64,000 nucleotides of DNA from an uncultured Roseovarius sp. (GTDB lineage Bacteria > Pseudomonadota > Alphaproteobacteria > Rhodobacterales > Rhodobacteraceae): contig CANMBU010000002.1 in the NCBI GenBank assembly GCA_947496175.1, forward strand, positions 868,001 to 932,000, in the 5' to 3' direction. Made by a program: the position numbers and the translations under genes. The notes below the pieces were generated by a model, which made no database searches, was not told the origin of the DNA, and saw only the letters and a program-made list of their open reading frames with translations. Below, piece by piece: positions 8,460 through 17,157 of this stretch. The stretch's first letter is position 1. The number at the start of each line of letters is the position of its first letter.

Positions 8460-10061
8460 ATGAATCTTGAACCGCAGCGCAGTGGTATTGAATTGCCCAG
8501 CGGCACGAAACTCCTGAGGGGGCAGTACGTCATTGAACGTCCGCTTTCGCAGGGGGGGTTCGGGATTACCTATCTTGCTCGTGACAGCCTGAAGCGTCGA
8601 GTGGTGATCAAGGAATGCTTCCCCCAGGATTTGTGCACCCGCGCCGCCCGTCGTGTTTGTCCCAAGACCGAGCAATTCGCCAAACGGTTTGAGACCGTCC
8701 TCGATCAGTTCAAGCATGAGGCCTACCGGCTGGCGGCTCTCGAACACCCTGGCATTGTGCGTGTGCATCAGGTGTTTGAGGAAAACGGCACGGCTTTCCT
8801 TGGCATGGATTTCGTGAATGGCGAGGATCTGTGCACCATCGTTGAAGAAACGCCTGAACGTCTGGATGGCGCGACCCTCTTGCAGGTTGTGAGCGAAGCG
8901 CTCGACGCGGTTCAGTACACCCACGAGCAGGGCATCCTGCATCGCGACCTTGCCCCGGACAATTTCATCATTGACGCCCGCAACCGGGTCACGCTGATTG
9001 ACTTCGGATCTTCACTGGAAATTGAAAGCCAGGATCAGTCAGCGAGCAGCAAGCTCTTGGCGGTGAAGGACGGCTACTCACCATTTGAGTTTTACGATCA
9101 GGCCGCCGAGCACCATGTGGTCAGCGATATCTATGCGTTGGGTGCCACCTTCCATTACCTCGTCACCGGCTATACGCCACCCGATGCTGAAATACGTCGT
9201 CAGTCCATTGAGGCAGGAAACCCAGATCCCTTTGAGCCGTTGCGCGGCGTGGATTGGGACCTTGATCAAGGGTTCCTGAACCTGATCAATCAGGCGCTCA
9301 ATGTGTATCCTCAGGACCGTATTGCGAGCGCGGCGCAGTGGCTTGGGCATTTGAATGCTGCTCTTGCGGCTCCCGTTCAGCCACAGGTCGAGGCTCAACC
9401 ATCCATACAGCCTGTGCAATCTGTACAACCCGCCCCGGTCGCGCAGACGCAGCCCGAAATCCATGTGCAACCGCAAGCGTCGGCTCCGGTCGTGGAAGAC
9501 TCCAAACCGCTGCATGCGCCCGTTAAAGACGCGCCTGTCTCCGTGCCCGACCCAAGGATCAAGACGGCTGTTCCAGCCGAGACAGAGAGCAGCCCGAAAC
9601 AGAAAACACTGGCGGCGGCCCCTCCGCCAGATCCGACGGCAATCCCCCTAGATACGCCTGAAATCAGATCCAAGATTTCGGAGCTTGTGTCTGACACGAA
9701 CAGCAAGTTCACCCCAGGTGTGTCGCACCTGTTGAAGACCAAACAGGATGTCGAGCGTGAGGCGGCATCCAAGATCGAAGAGCCCAAGCCAAAGTCGCAG
9801 CCCGTCGACATTTTTGGCAATCCTATTGAAGACGTTGATGCGTTTCTGGCCGAACAGGATGGAACCCCACGCGGCAAGAAGCGTAAGTCGAAAGATAAAG
9901 CAGGCACCTCATCCCAAGACCCGAGCATGGAACAACATGCCGATGCAGAAGGCCGAGACCCGAACGATCCCAAGCCTGCGCGCAAGGGCGCGATGGGTCG
10001 GTTCTTTAACAAAATTCTGCCCGGAAAAGAGTCTGGCGACTCTGTTGTTCTTCAGAACTAA
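8460..10061 (+). CDS. Cytoplasmic Ser/Thr protein kinase with Pro/Gln-rich tail
   Basis: A 533-residue eukaryote-like kinase and first gene of an eight-gene operon. The glycine loop LSQGGFGITYLARD is at residues 29-42, the ATP lysine is K51 (VVIKE), the catalytic loop HRDLAPDN is at 161-168 with base D163, and the Mg-binding DFG at 181-183. The lysine normal in Ser/Thr kinases (HRDLKPEN) is replaced by alanine at 165. A C-terminal half of about 230 residues is low-complexity, rich in Pro, Gln and Val, ending in a basic stretch (GKKRKSKDKAG). No membrane segment is seen, so unlike PknB it is likely cytosolic. Start ATG 8460 follows GGGGAAG. The FHA gene follows after 11 bases; kinase, phosphothreonine reader and PP2C phosphatase form a complete signalling set. 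Confidence 0.88.
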   Translation: MNLEPQRSGIELPSGTKLLRGQYVIERPLSQGGFGITYLARDSLKRRVVIKECFPQDLCTRAARRVCPKTEQFAKRFETVLDQFKHEAYRLAALEHPGIVRVHQVFEENGTAFLGMDFVNGEDLCTIVEETPERLDGATLLQVVSEALDAVQYTHEQGILHRDLAPDNFIIDARNRVTLIDFGSSLEIESQDQSASSKLLAVKDGYSPFEFYDQAAEHHVVSDIYALGATFHYLVTGYTPPDAEIRRQSIEAGNPDPFEPLRGVDWDLDQGFLNLINQALNVYPQDRIASAAQWLGHLNAALAAPVQPQVEAQPSIQPVQSVQPAPVAQTQPEIHVQPQASAPVVEDSKPLHAPVKDAPVSVPDPRIKTAVPAETESSPKQKTLAAAPPPDPTAIPLDTPEIRSKISELVSDTNSKFTPGVSHLLKTKQDVEREAASKIEEPKPKSQPVDIFGNPIEDVDAFLAEQDGTPRGKKRKSKDKAGTSSQDPSMEQHADAEGRDPNDPKPARKGAMGRFFNKILPGKESGDSVVLQN

Positions 10062-10072
10062 AGGAACAAAAA

Positions 10073-11512
10073 ATGAAATTTTTGCGTGATATTATTGAAG
10101 AAAAGCGTGCGGCCCGTGCCGGTGACGATGCGCCGACCACTGAGGCGGCTGAACCGCCTGTGCTGGATATTCCTTCTGTCAGCGAGGCAATGGCAGAGGA
10201 CATGTCTGACCCTGCAATGAACGGATCGGCGGATGAGATGGATTTTGATCTCAAAAGCCTTGAGCCGATACAAAGCTATGACGACGACGAAGGCTGGGTC
10301 GGAGCACAGGCGCCGGAAGGGGCAGAGATCAAAGGTGATGTTGGCGGCCTGCATGACATGTTTGCCGACACAGAAGGCGACAAGGCGGACACGCCGGCTG
10401 CACTGAACCTGGAAGGGTTCGAAGTGAAGCAAGATGCGGATGCCACGGACGAAGCGGAAGTCGAAGAACCAAGCCTGCCTGACGCTCTGGAAGCCGCAGT
10501 TGCCGACCTGGAAACTTTGCGGATTGAAGCCGAGCCGGGCGCGGATGATGAGTTTGAGGCAGTGTCTGAGGTGGCGGAAGACGTCACAGAAGAAACAGGC
10601 GAGGCCGAAGACGACATGATCGAGGTAGAGATATCTGACGAGATGTTGGACATGGAAGATGCCGAGATCGACGCTGCTGCTGAGACTGACGTTGAGAACG
10701 ACCTGGAGGCTGACACCACCGAAGTTGAAATGTCGGATGATGCCGACGCCGGTGAGGCTTTTGAGGTCCAAGATGTCGGGGTGGACGCCGCTGAGGTTGG
10801 TCGGGATGAAGCAGAGATCGCTTCGGAAGATGCACCCGAAATAGCTCCGGAAGTGGAAGCTGTGACAGAAGCCTTGATGGCCGAGGACGCCGTTGAGGAG
10901 ACGGAAGACACCGCAACGGTTGAAGACGCGGCAGTCGCCCCGGAGCCTGTCGCCCAAGAGGCGGCCCCAGAGGCTGCGGACGCCCCATTCGCTGTGCCGC
11001 TTCCCGCGGCTGGCCGTGGTGCTGGTGGACGGTCGGGGCGCGTGAAAACCCGTATCCTTGGATTCACCGCACCTGCTGCCGCCAGCGAGGACCCTTTTGA
11101 AAAGGCTGGTGGCACGGCAAAACTGACAGACGCCTCTGCCAGCTTCCCGGTTGGATGGCTTGTGGTTGTTGATGGGCCAGGCCGCGGTGCCGCCTTCACC
11201 ATCTTTGATGGCGTCACACAAATCGGACGTGGCGAAGATCAGACAGTGCGCCTGAATTTCGGTGACAACTCAATCTCGCGCGAGAACCACGCTGCAATTG
11301 CCTATGACAATGAGCAGCAGACATTTTTCATCGGCCATGGCGGCAAAGCCAACCTGGTGCGGGTGAACAACCGCCCGGTGCTGAGTACAGAAGAGCTTCA
11401 GTCCGATGACACGGTGCGGATTGGCGAAACCACGCTGCGTTTTGTGGCCTTCTGCGGCGCGAAATTCTCCTGGGACCGCGACGAGGACGTCAAACATGCC
11501 TCTGCCCAATAA
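10073..11512 (+). CDS. FHA-domain protein with a long acidic N-terminal region
   Basis: A 479-residue protein in two parts. Residues about 15-325 are low-complexity and very rich in Glu, Asp and Ala, probably disordered. Residues about 360-465 form an FHA domain, seen in the GWLVVVDGPGRGAAFTI strand, the phosphothreonine-binding TQIGRGEDQ arginine loop, SISRENHAAIAYD (the S-x-x-H motif), and RVNNRPV with the DTVRIGETTLRF ending. FHA domains bind phosphothreonine, so it is the likely reader or substrate of the kinase encoded just upstream. Start ATG 10073 has AAAGGAAC before it. The gene overlaps the PP2C gene by 17 bases. The acidic tail could be a kinase target or an electrostatic scaffold (inference). 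Confidence 0.86.
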   Translation: MKFLRDIIEEKRAARAGDDAPTTEAAEPPVLDIPSVSEAMAEDMSDPAMNGSADEMDFDLKSLEPIQSYDDDEGWVGAQAPEGAEIKGDVGGLHDMFADTEGDKADTPAALNLEGFEVKQDADATDEAEVEEPSLPDALEAAVADLETLRIEAEPGADDEFEAVSEVAEDVTEETGEAEDDMIEVEISDEMLDMEDAEIDAAAETDVENDLEADTTEVEMSDDADAGEAFEVQDVGVDAAEVGRDEAEIASEDAPEIAPEVEAVTEALMAEDAVEETEDTATVEDAAVAPEPVAQEAAPEAADAPFAVPLPAAGRGAGGRSGRVKTRILGFTAPAAASEDPFEKAGGTAKLTDASASFPVGWLVVVDGPGRGAAFTIFDGVTQIGRGEDQTVRLNFGDNSISRENHAAIAYDNEQQTFFIGHGGKANLVRVNNRPVLSTEELQSDDTVRIGETTLRFVAFCGAKFSWDRDEDVKHASAQ

Positions 11513-12440
11513 GATCCACTTTGACGCCGCCTCGGCCATGAGCCTGGGGCGTCGTGACCGCCAGGAAGACGCTGTCGCGGTGGATTTTCCTGTGGGCGCA
11601 CCACATGGGTTTGCCGTGTTGGCCGATGGGATGGGCGGGCACGCCGCCGGTGACGTCGCCAGCCAGATCGTTGTGACAGAGATGTTCAGCGAGCTGAAAA
11701 TGCTGATCAGCGATCCTAAGGCAATGGAGAAGAATATCCGCGACAAGCTGTGCGCGGCCATTCAGGACACCAACATGTGCATCGAGCACATGGCCAATGC
11801 GTCACCTGATGTGTCCGTCATGGGAGCCACCGCACTGGTCCCGGTGATTTTTGGCGAACGGCTTTATTGGGTGTCGGTCGGAGACTCGCCGCTCTTTTTG
11901 TATCGCGAAGGGCGGCTTGAGCGGCTGAACGAAGATCATTCCATGGCGCCACAAATCGACGAGATGCAAACCAAGGGGTTGATCAATCTCGATGAAGCAA
12001 GAAACCACCCGGACCGCAGCGCGCTGACATCCGTTCTGGCCGGAAATGAGATCCCCAAAATTGACTGCTCTGGCGCGCCTGTGTCGCTGCAGTCAGGCGA
12101 TATCGTCATCGCGGCAAGCGATGGCCTGGAGTATCTCAGCCCCGAGCGGATCGAAGATGTGCTCGCCGCCTACCAAACACGTCCCAGCACCGAGATCAGC
12201 GCAGCGCTGTTGCGCGAAATCGAAGCTTTGGATGACCCCGATCAGGACAATGTCTCGCTGTGCCTGATCAAAGTGAAAGGCGCGGAAGAGGATCACGCCG
12301 CTGTGCCCGATCCGATTGCTGCCGTGACCAAGATTGTTCAGGCCGATCAGGCGTCGCGCCCGTCTTCTGTCACCGTTCTGTCGCGTAAATCGGGCGGTGC
12401 GTCGCAAGTTGTGTGTGTTTCCAGGAAGGTAAAGATGTGA
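11496..12440 (+). CDS. PP2C-family protein phosphatase
   Basis: A 314-residue PPM/PP2C phosphatase. The metal-binding motifs are present: RRDRQEDAV (residues 19-27), DGMGGHAAGD (44-53), the GDSPLFLYREG strand and the late aspartate motif DDPDQDNVSLCLI. It should dephosphorylate Ser/Thr residues set by the kinase two genes upstream. A short tail follows the catalytic core. The start ATG at 11496 lies inside the end of the FHA gene with GAGGA before it; the open frame upstream is FHA antiphase. The stop overlaps the GTG start of the next gene (GTGA, 12437-12440), so translation is coupled. Confidence 0.9.
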   Translation: MPLPNKIHFDAASAMSLGRRDRQEDAVAVDFPVGAPHGFAVLADGMGGHAAGDVASQIVVTEMFSELKMLISDPKAMEKNIRDKLCAAIQDTNMCIEHMANASPDVSVMGATALVPVIFGERLYWVSVGDSPLFLYREGRLERLNEDHSMAPQIDEMQTKGLINLDEARNHPDRSALTSVLAGNEIPKIDCSGAPVSLQSGDIVIAASDGLEYLSPERIEDVLAAYQTRPSTEISAALLREIEALDDPDQDNVSLCLIKVKGAEEDHAAVPDPIAAVTKIVQADQASRPSSVTVLSRKSGGASQVVCVSRKVKM

Positions 12441-13669
12441 CGACGGCACAGACCATAGATCATCTGTCCCGGCAGTTGGAGGACGTCCTTGACCTTGAGG
12501 AGGTCTCAGGCCGGTACAAAACACTGGGCGCGCAGTTGTTGTCACAGCTGCGCAAACCGATTCAGATTTCCTTTGTCGGATTGCCGGGCAGCGGCAAGAC
12601 CGGGCTGATCAATATGATGCTGAATGGGGTCAGTGTGCCGTCTTTTGATGGGCCTGAGGTGGTCGAGTTGGTCTATGGCCCTGAGTCTGCGACGTGTTTC
12701 GTGCAAGACGAAGACACGGTGCATCGTGAGGCCGGGGTCGTTGAAACGGCACCGGACATGGACGGTCCTTATCGTGTCCGGCTTGAGATCCCTGACGAGC
12801 GTCTTTTGGTGCAATCCTTTGCTGAAATCCGGCTGCCAGAGGTTGAGACGAAACAGCAGGCGCTGCTTGATTATGCTGCGCGGTCCTCGACCATTCTGAT
12901 CTGGTGTTCCGAGCTCTTTGAGGAAGCGGAGCAGGCGATTTGGTCTGACCTTCCCGAGCATATCAAGGATCACGGGTTTCTGGCCCTGACCATGGCGGAT
13001 CGTCAGATGATGAAAGGTCGCCTGACAGACCGTATCGCAGAGCTGGAAGAATTTGTTTCAGAAGAGTTTTTTGGCCTTTACCCCATTGCAGCGCTGCAGG
13101 CGATTTCTGCGCGCAGTGAGCCCAGTGCGCAAAAGTCCGACATGTGGAAACTGAGTGGCGGCGAGGCGCTTTATGACGCGATCACGCGGCAGGTGTCGCT
13201 GGGTCGCGGCGAAGATGTGGACCGTGTGAAGGTGCTCCTGGAGCAACTGGATGTTGAACCAGAGCAGGTCGCTGTGCCGCTCGCAGGAACACCGGTTGCG
13301 AAAAGCACGCCCAAGCCGACGGACAAGGCCCCGCCAGATGCGGCATTGAACAAACGCGATGCGCTGCAAAAGTCCCTGATCCGGTTGACCAAGGGGGCCG
13401 AAGACATGTTGCAGGATGTCTCAGCTCTTGAAGGGGATGACTGCAACGAGGTGCTCGAAAGCTGTCTTGAGACGGTACGTGACATGTCGGACATGCTCTC
13501 AGAGGCGGCAGGAAACGACCCATCTCTGACTGAGCTGCTGGAAGAAGCACAGGAGGGCGAAAACATGCTTCTGCTCTTCCAGCTTGAGAAAGACGAAGGC
13601 GCCGCGGCGGATGCCGTGACGCTTATGTTGCAACTGAAAAAGGAAATAACGGCACACGCGCAAGCGTGA
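12437..13669 (+). CDS. P-loop GTPase-like protein with degenerate switch motifs
   Basis: A 410-residue protein beginning at GTG 12437, with GGAAGG upstream and a 4-base overlap with the PP2C stop. A P-loop, FVGLPGSGKTG, lies at residues 46-56, after an N-terminal helix pair. Where a GTPase should show DxPG (G3) the segment reads RLPEVETKQQ, and the place of the N/TKxD motif (G4) is LTMADRQMM; both are degenerate. The C-terminal third, after a Pro/Lys linker, is predicted helical and acidic (about residues 300-410). It may be a nucleotide-binding pseudo-GTPase that partners the dynamin-like protein in the next gene (inference). I do not recognise a named family beyond P-loop GTPase / dynamin-like. 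Confidence 0.72.
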   Translation: MTTAQTIDHLSRQLEDVLDLEEVSGRYKTLGAQLLSQLRKPIQISFVGLPGSGKTGLINMMLNGVSVPSFDGPEVVELVYGPESATCFVQDEDTVHREAGVVETAPDMDGPYRVRLEIPDERLLVQSFAEIRLPEVETKQQALLDYAARSSTILIWCSELFEEAEQAIWSDLPEHIKDHGFLALTMADRQMMKGRLTDRIAELEEFVSEEFFGLYPIAALQAISARSEPSAQKSDMWKLSGGEALYDAITRQVSLGRGEDVDRVKVLLEQLDVEPEQVAVPLAGTPVAKSTPKPTDKAPPDAALNKRDALQKSLIRLTKGAEDMLQDVSALEGDDCNEVLESCLETVRDMSDMLSEAAGNDPSLTELLEEAQEGENMLLLFQLEKDEGAAADAVTLMLQLKKEITAHAQA

Positions 13670-15810
13670 CAAAGGATGACCTCCGTAATGCCACCCGCTT
13701 GACAGAATTTTGTGGGACAGATGCGATCCCTGCCGCGGATAAAACAATGAATGTAGAAGTTCGAAAAACCGAAACGACAGAGCTGCGCAAGGCCCCGCGC
13801 CCCGCCACGTTGAGTGCGGGGCTTGAGCTTTTGGAGCATTTTGCCGAGGATTCAAAGCGCGTGGATGAGGCGTTGCAAACCCTTGCAGCGTTGACCGGCA
13901 CGAACAGCGCCAAGGCCGTGGCACGGTTGCGCAAGGAGTTGGCAGAGTTCGAGCCGACCATCACCGTGCTGGGCCAGGTCAAGGCAGGCAAGACCGCGTT
14001 GGTCAATGCCATGGCCGGGTGGTCCGATCTTTTGCCATCGGACGTGAACCCGTGGACCTCCGTTGTAACTTCGCTGCATCTTAAACCCGGTGAGTCTCGG
14101 TCTGAAAACGGAGCGTGCTTCAAGTTCATGACCGATGATGAGTGGGAACGCCTGCTCAACAAAGGTGGTCGTATGGGCGAGTTGGCCAGCCGGGCCGGTG
14201 CCGAAAGTGAGCTGCAGAAGATCAGTGAGCAGATTGAAATCGTGCGCCAGAAAGCCCGGCATCGGTTGGGCAAGAAGTTTGAACTCTTGATCGGCCAAGA
14301 GCATGATTACGGGTATTTCGACAAGAACCTGCTGGAGAAGTACATCTGCCTGGGCGATGATTTCGACGGCGATGAAGAGGTCAGCGCCGATCAGGAAGAG
14401 CAGGGCCGCTTTGCCGAGATTCTGCGATCTGCTGACCTTTATCTCAATAGCACCACCGTGCCGAGCAACCTGTGCCTTCGGGATACGCCCGGTGTGAATG
14501 ACACTTTCATGATGCGCGAGCAGATCACGGTACAGGCCATTCGCGACAGTAAGCTCTGTGTGGTTGTCCTGTCTGCCAACCAGGCATTGAGTTCGGTCGA
14601 CATGGGTCTGATCCGGCTCATCTCGAACCTCAAGTCGCGCAACATCGTGATTTTCGTCAACCGCGTGGATGAGCTTCAATCCCCTGCACAGCAGGTGCCG
14701 GAAATTGAGCGCAGCATTCGTCAGACCCTGCGCCAGAAACGTGCGCCGGAGAACATCGACATCATCTTTGGCAGTGCCTATTGGGCCAACGCGGTGCTTT
14801 CAGGCGACGTGCAGAAAATGCCGCAAGAGCGCATTAAGGCGCTTTTGAAATGGGCCGAGACAGATCGCGAGATCAAGTGCAGCGAAACAGAACCCTTTGA
14901 GATTGTTTGGGAACTGTCTGGTTTGCCATCGCTTTTCCGGGCGTTGTCCGAGCGTATTGTCATGGACATTGCCAATCCGTTCCTGAACAAAATCACCAGC
15001 ACCGCTGTGAGCCTGGCCACCGGCCAGCAGGCCAAATCCAAAGTGCAGCTGGGTGATGCCAAAGGGGCGTCGATGACGCCCGAAGAGGCATTGTTTGCGT
15101 TTGACCGGATTGCAGACAAGCATTCTCAAGCGCTGCAACGGGATCTTATTCAGGCGACCGAAGATTACTATGCGCGCGCTGACCGGGCGCATGATCAATT
15201 CATCGAACGTGCCACCCAGTCGCTGATCGCGCATCTTGAGCAACAGGGGCCACAGGACGGCTGGAAATATGATCCTACGGGTCTGCGGCTCTTGATGCGG
15301 TCGGCCTATTCGGTTTTTGGCAAGCGCGCGCAATCCATTGCAGAGCAGCATTTTGAAGCCGCACTGGCAGATATCGCGGAAGTCTACAGTTCCGCCTTTG
15401 GCGATGCGGTGGCGGGTATTCAACTGGCTGCGCCGTCTGTGCCGGGCACTCCGGCACCGATCTCTTTGGGTCAAACCATCGCGCTTGATTTTCACGATGG
15501 CTGGTGGGTGTCGTGGTGGCAACGTCTTCGCGGCTATGAGACCTTTGCCCGTAAGTTCCGCCAGTTGATTGCCGATGAGACCCAAGACTTCATGGCGCAG
15601 CTGAAAACGGTACAAACGCAAGAGGTGCGAGATCAAATCCTCAATACACTGCGTCTTTTCCTGGAAGATCAAAAAGACATTCTGTCGGACATCGGCACGG
15701 GCACGACTTCGGACGCCAAAGTGCAGAGCCGGCTTGGCCGCAGTACCCACGCGACGCAAACGGAAATCCTGGATGATGTGCTGTCCGTTCTGCGCGGATA
15801 TGCGGACTAG
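13666..15810 (+). CDS. Dynamin-like large GTPase
   Basis: A 714-residue bacterial dynamin-family protein starting at GTG 13666 with a 4-base GTGA overlap on the previous gene. G1 is GQVKAGKTALVN (103-114), a switch I region lies around PWTSVVTSLHLK, G3 is LRDTPGVND, and G4 is FVNRVDE. The second half is mainly helical, as in the stalk of dynamins, and holds an unusual tryptophan cluster, HDGWWVSWWQRLRG, near residues 610-622 that could be a membrane-insertion paddle. Bacterial dynamins fuse, tubulate or protect membranes; here the protein is embedded in a kinase-FHA-PP2C operon. An internal ATG at 13747 is an alternative start. No transmembrane segment is obvious. Confidence 0.82.
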   Translation: MTKDDLRNATRLTEFCGTDAIPAADKTMNVEVRKTETTELRKAPRPATLSAGLELLEHFAEDSKRVDEALQTLAALTGTNSAKAVARLRKELAEFEPTITVLGQVKAGKTALVNAMAGWSDLLPSDVNPWTSVVTSLHLKPGESRSENGACFKFMTDDEWERLLNKGGRMGELASRAGAESELQKISEQIEIVRQKARHRLGKKFELLIGQEHDYGYFDKNLLEKYICLGDDFDGDEEVSADQEEQGRFAEILRSADLYLNSTTVPSNLCLRDTPGVNDTFMMREQITVQAIRDSKLCVVVLSANQALSSVDMGLIRLISNLKSRNIVIFVNRVDELQSPAQQVPEIERSIRQTLRQKRAPENIDIIFGSAYWANAVLSGDVQKMPQERIKALLKWAETDREIKCSETEPFEIVWELSGLPSLFRALSERIVMDIANPFLNKITSTAVSLATGQQAKSKVQLGDAKGASMTPEEALFAFDRIADKHSQALQRDLIQATEDYYARADRAHDQFIERATQSLIAHLEQQGPQDGWKYDPTGLRLLMRSAYSVFGKRAQSIAEQHFEAALADIAEVYSSAFGDAVAGIQLAAPSVPGTPAPISLGQTIALDFHDGWWVSWWQRLRGYETFARKFRQLIADETQDFMAQLKTVQTQEVRDQILNTLRLFLEDQKDILSDIGTGTTSDAKVQSRLGRSTHATQTEILDDVLSVLRGYAD

Positions 15811-15826
15811 GGAAGGATAAACTCAC

Positions 15827-16717
15827 ATGACAGCCATGACCAACATGAGCGAGACCGAGGCGAGCACAGAGCGTAAGCCGCGCATTGCCCTGATGGGGGA
15901 GTTCAGCGCAGGCAAAAGCACGTTGCTCAACATGCTGTTGTCACAAGCCTCCTTGCCGGTGCGCATCACGGCGACCAGTGTTCCGCCAGTCTGGATCTCC
16001 TATGGAGAGCCCGCCGAGGCGCGCGTGACGCATGACGATGTGCAAGAAGACCTGCCAATGGGTGATATTGCCGACACGTCGCTGGAAGACACCAAATACA
16101 TTCGCCTGTGGCTTAAGTCAGATATTCTTGAATTGTGTGATCTCTTTGATTTGCCTGGCATTTCGGACCCGAACATGGATCGTTCCGTGCTGATGGCTGT
16201 GTTCGATGAAGTGGATTCCGTTATCTGGTGCACACACGCGACGCAGGCCTGGCGCCAGTCGGAGGCGGCCACATGGGAAGAGCTTTCTGAGCGCACCAAA
16301 GGTCATAACCTTTTGGCGATCACCCAGTTTGACAAGATCACGTCGGATCGTGATCGGATGCGGCTCTTGTCGCGGGTTGGCAAGGAAACCGAAGGACAGT
16401 TTGACGCTGTGTTTCCTCTCTCGTTGCTTGATGCCACCGAAGCTGAGCACAAGGATGCCTGGATTCAAAGTGGGGCGGCGGCGTTTTGCGAATATCTGAT
16501 CGAGGATCTGATGGCGCGTGACATGTCCGGTGAGACACAAGAAGCGTCTGAGGCCGATGAGGACGGGCTGGCCGAGATCGAGCCGGTGGAAGACGCCGAG
16601 CGGATCATCCCCAAGCGCGTGTCTCGGGCCAAATCCAAGGATGGTGCGTCTCGGGCGCGTCCATCTGCGGGGGAGGTCGAGTTGGACTACCTTGATGTGA
16701 AAAACGCAGGTGCCTGA
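15827..16717 (+). CDS. Small dynamin-type GTPase
   Basis: A 296-residue GTPase with intact motifs: G1 GEFSAGKST at residues 24-32, the switch I threonine region VRITATSVPPVWISYG, G3 FDLPGISD, and G4 ITQFDK. The GEFSAGKS form of the P-loop is typical of bacterial dynamin-like and related GTPases. The catalytic domain fills most of the protein; the last 70 residues are acidic, then basic (RIIPKRVSRAKSKDG), and look disordered. Start ATG 15827 has GGAAGGA upstream; the spacing to the dynamin-like gene is 16 bases. It may hetero-oligomerise with the two preceding P-loop proteins (inference from context). Confidence 0.8.
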   Translation: MTAMTNMSETEASTERKPRIALMGEFSAGKSTLLNMLLSQASLPVRITATSVPPVWISYGEPAEARVTHDDVQEDLPMGDIADTSLEDTKYIRLWLKSDILELCDLFDLPGISDPNMDRSVLMAVFDEVDSVIWCTHATQAWRQSEAATWEELSERTKGHNLLAITQFDKITSDRDRMRLLSRVGKETEGQFDAVFPLSLLDATEAEHKDAWIQSGAAAFCEYLIEDLMARDMSGETQEASEADEDGLAEIEPVEDAERIIPKRVSRAKSKDGASRARPSAGEVELDYLDVKNAGA

Positions 16718-16770
16718 ACGTGTAGGGCATAACCAAAGGCAGAGGGTCTGCTGATGATGGAGTGGTGGGA

Positions 16771-17157
16771 ATGAATATTGAGCAGGTATTGGACGCAGGA
16801 CGCAAGTCGGTCGCGGGATGTTCCGTGGCGGCCTTTGGCGACACCTCCGCGCGTCTGATCCTGCGCGCCAGCCACCGTCAAGGGATCCGCCGGGAATACC
16901 TGGACGCGCTGTGCGACCACGCTGCCAGCTGCTTTGAGTTATTGGACGCCACATGGGATGTTCCGGGACTTGAAAAAGGTGAATGCGCAACGCTCAATGA
17001 GGCTGCTATTCTCGCCAAGGGTGAGACCATGGTGTTTGTGCGCTCTGACAGCTCTCAGTCAGAGTTTTTGTGTCTGGTGACCGATGATCCGGATGCAGCA
17101 CCGAAACTCTTTTCTGCAGCGCATCGTGCTTTGCAAAAAATCTCGGCAGTACAGTGA
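16771..17157 (+). CDS. Small conserved-looking protein of unknown function, possibly Roadblock/LC7-like
   Basis: A 128-residue soluble protein, not recognised with certainty. Its pattern of alternating helix (NIEQVLDAGRKSV, REYLDALCDHAASCFELLD), a central strand pair (ETMVFVRSD, EFLCLVTDD) and a C-terminal helix (APKLFSAAHRALQKI) recalls the Roadblock/LC7 fold that acts on small GTPases, and it follows three GTPase genes. That assignment is inference only. ATG 16771 has GGAG 9 bases upstream; GTG 16762 is an in-frame alternative adding three residues. Its TGA overlaps the start of the next gene (TGATG). Confidence 0.6.
   Translation: MNIEQVLDAGRKSVAGCSVAAFGDTSARLILRASHRQGIRREYLDALCDHAASCFELLDATWDVPGLEKGECATLNEAAILAKGETMVFVRSDSSQSEFLCLVTDDPDAAPKLFSAAHRALQKISAVQ

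Noticed and set aside
10276..11217. Long Ser/Thr/Ala-rich open frame on the minus strand inside the FHA gene
   Set aside because: It is the antisense image of the Glu/Asp/Ala-rich repeats of the FHA protein; it lacks a ribosome site and family likeness.
8460..12440. Type VI secretion PpkA-Fha-PppA module
   Set aside because: Kinase, FHA and phosphatase are in the expected set, but no Tss, Hcp, VgrG or ClpV gene is present and the kinase has no membrane span.
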